A stretch of 23,101 bases of DNA from Folioceros fuciformis. Its lineage: Eukaryota; Anthocerotophyta; Anthocerotopsida; Anthocerotales. The notes beneath the pieces were generated by a model. It ran no database searches, was not told where the DNA came from, and worked only from the letters and a program-made list of their open reading frames with translations. Made by a program: the position numbers and the translations under genes. The stretch is from NCBI GenBank assembly GCA_049999805.1, contig JBNGIO010005468.1:1-23101 (forward strand), read 5' to 3'. Shown piece after piece: positions 21,616 to 23,101 of the stretch; the stretch's first letter is position 1, and each line of letters opens with the position of its first letter.

Positions 21616-23059
21616 ATGGCCGCTCGGCGTGCGGCATCTCTTGTGCTGAACCGGACGTTCGCCTCGGGTTCCACCCCGGAGCGCAAGGTTGCCGTTCTAG
21701 GAGCCGCCGGCGGCATTGGCCAGCCCTTGGGTCTGCTTCTCAAGCTCAACCCCCTGGTGACGCAACTTTCGCTTTATGATATTGCCGGCACACCCGGCGT
21801 GGCGGCTGACATCAGTCATGTCAACACCCGTGCTGAGGTGAGGTGCATTCCTTGTCCAATTAGCTCACCGCTTGTAGCTGGCTGGCAGATCCAGATCTGG
21901 ATCCGAATCCGGAGCCTGCCGTTTTTTTTGGCTTTCACTTCTGCATGAACCTTCAAAGCTCCTGTCCGAATTAGGTCTCCTACAAACAGCTCACAGGGTT
22001 GAGTTTGATGTTCAGACCGCAGGCTACGCTGGACCAGATGAGCTGGCCGGTGCTCTTGAAGGAGCAGACCTGGTTATTATTCCTGCTGGAGTGCCCCGCA
22101 AACCTGGAATGACCAGAGACGACCTGTTTAACATCAATGCTGGAATTGTCAAAACCCTCTGTGAAGCGATTGCCAAACATTGCCCTGAGGTAGGTCGAGC
22201 ACTCCCTGGCTTTGGAAGTTGTCCTCATGCGCGCGTTCAAGAGGAAAGGTACCCGGGCTGGTGATCTGAAATTTTTTAGTTTTTTCTTTCGTGCAGGCCC
22301 TGGTCAACATTATCAGCAACCCTGTCAACTCCACTGTTCCGATTGCAGCGGAGGTTTTCAAGAGAGCAGGCACTTACGACCCTAAACGATTGTTTGGAGT
22401 GACGACTTTGGATGTTGTGCGGGCAAGGACGTTCTATGCAGGGAAGAAGAATCTCAATGTAAAAGGTAGGTTCTTATTGGGCCGGCTATTCTTGAGTTAG
22501 CCCTCTTGCCATGTCCACATTTTTCAAGCGTTTTGAGGGCAACGTGCTCTCGTGATGTGCAGAAGTTGATGTTCCAGTCGTGGGTGGGCATGCGGGGATC
22601 ACGATTCTTCCTCTCTTCTCACAGGTGATCTTTCGTGCACGGGATGTTTGTCAGCGGCCTATTGCGCTTGTTTTCGATTTATGTGATCAACAACTGTGGG
22701 GATGACCACAGGCTACTCCGAAGGCATCCCTAAGTGCGGAGGAGCTGGATGCGCTGACTAAACGTACACAAGATGGTGGGACGGAGGTTGTGCAGGCCAA
22801 GGCAGGAAAAGGATCTGCCACTCTCTCAATGGCGTAAGGAGTGCAATACAGTCCTGAACAGTGTGGTGTCTTTGTGTTGTTTTTTCCCGCTGCCACGCAA
22901 ACTGCATGATCCGACGCCATTTTATCGTTTCATGTTTTCAGCTATGCTGGAGCGTTGTTCGGAGAAGCCTGCCTCAGGGGCCTGAACGGAGTCAAGGGTG
23001 TGGTTGAGTGTTCTTATGTGGCCTCTACCGTCACCGAGTTGCCGTTCTTCGCATCCAAG
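21616..23059 (+). CDS. Mitochondrial NAD-malate dehydrogenase, first six exons (3' end beyond window)
   Basis: Interconverts malate and oxaloacetate with NAD in the TCA cycle and malate shuttles. Exons seen: 21616-21837, 22016-22189, 22297-22465, 22563-22624, 22712-22833, 22942-23059; a GTAAAG donor follows and the window ends in the next intron. The join gives 289 codons without a stop; the family has about 340, so roughly 50 are missing. NAD-binding GAAGGIG is at 29-35, substrate Arg residues in [11 protein letters not shown] at 102 and 108, the signature [12 protein letters not shown] at 167-178 with Asp 171, and the catalytic His in GGHAG at 198. The N-terminus ([19 protein letters not shown]) is short, Arg/Ala/Ser-rich and lacks the peroxisomal PTS2 pattern R(L/I)x5HL, so mitochondrial targeting is favoured over glyoxysomal. 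An in-frame alternative acceptor at 22003 would add four codons. Confidence 0.95.
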
Positions 23060-23101
23060 GTAAAGCAACTCATTCAGCCAACTCCAGTTGTCGATGTGTA
23101 G

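Overview
The window looks like nuclear DNA from a land plant or close streptophyte relative. Three housekeeping genes with canonical GT-AG introns (mostly about 80-200 bp) are interrupted by AT-rich repeats and a Ty1/copia retrotransposon primed by initiator Met tRNA. Intron size and gene spacing would suit a non-seed plant such as a bryophyte or lycophyte, but nothing here proves the lineage. Runs of 10 and 100 N mark a scaffolded draft assembly.

Layout. (1) 33-2412: two-exon gene for a PP2A B56/B' regulatory subunit, + strand. (2) 2413-4630: long 3' region, AT-rich spacer, a 44-bp minisatellite (3849-4048) and a 47-bp duplication flanking a 10-N gap. (3) 4882-8088: complete ten-exon gene for the mitochondrial F1 ATP synthase beta subunit; the exons join to 559 codons with no frame problem. 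(4) 8089-9980: 3' UTR, a two-copy 46-bp repeat, a second 44-bp minisatellite and two perfect 17-bp hairpins. (5) 10441-18178: a decayed gene with a DNA methyltransferase-like nucleotide-binding motif, split by a complete Ty1/copia element (10523-17588, target duplication CCTAT). (6) 18179-21430: AT-rich, apparently non-genic DNA with a 100-N gap, a quasi-palindrome, a poly-T tract and a 37-bp minisatellite. (7) 21616 to the window end: the first six exons of mitochondrial malate dehydrogenase, running off the 3' edge.

The copia element is the most unusual part. Its LTRs of about 257 bp are about 98% identical and have TA...CA rather than TG...CA ends. Between the LTRs lie a 253-codon ORF upstream of gag, a cluster of hairpins separating that ORF from gag, and a gag-pol region in one frame carrying six internal stops and no frameshift. 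Next come two copies of the polypurine tract about 0.88 kb apart, with a 217-codon antisense ORF between them. The copy cannot make its own polyprotein, but the extra ORF and the antisense ORF are still open.

The three host genes do not form a pathway unit. Two encode mitochondrial energy enzymes (F1 beta and malate dehydrogenase) but are 13.5 kb apart with repeats between, so the proximity is probably chance.
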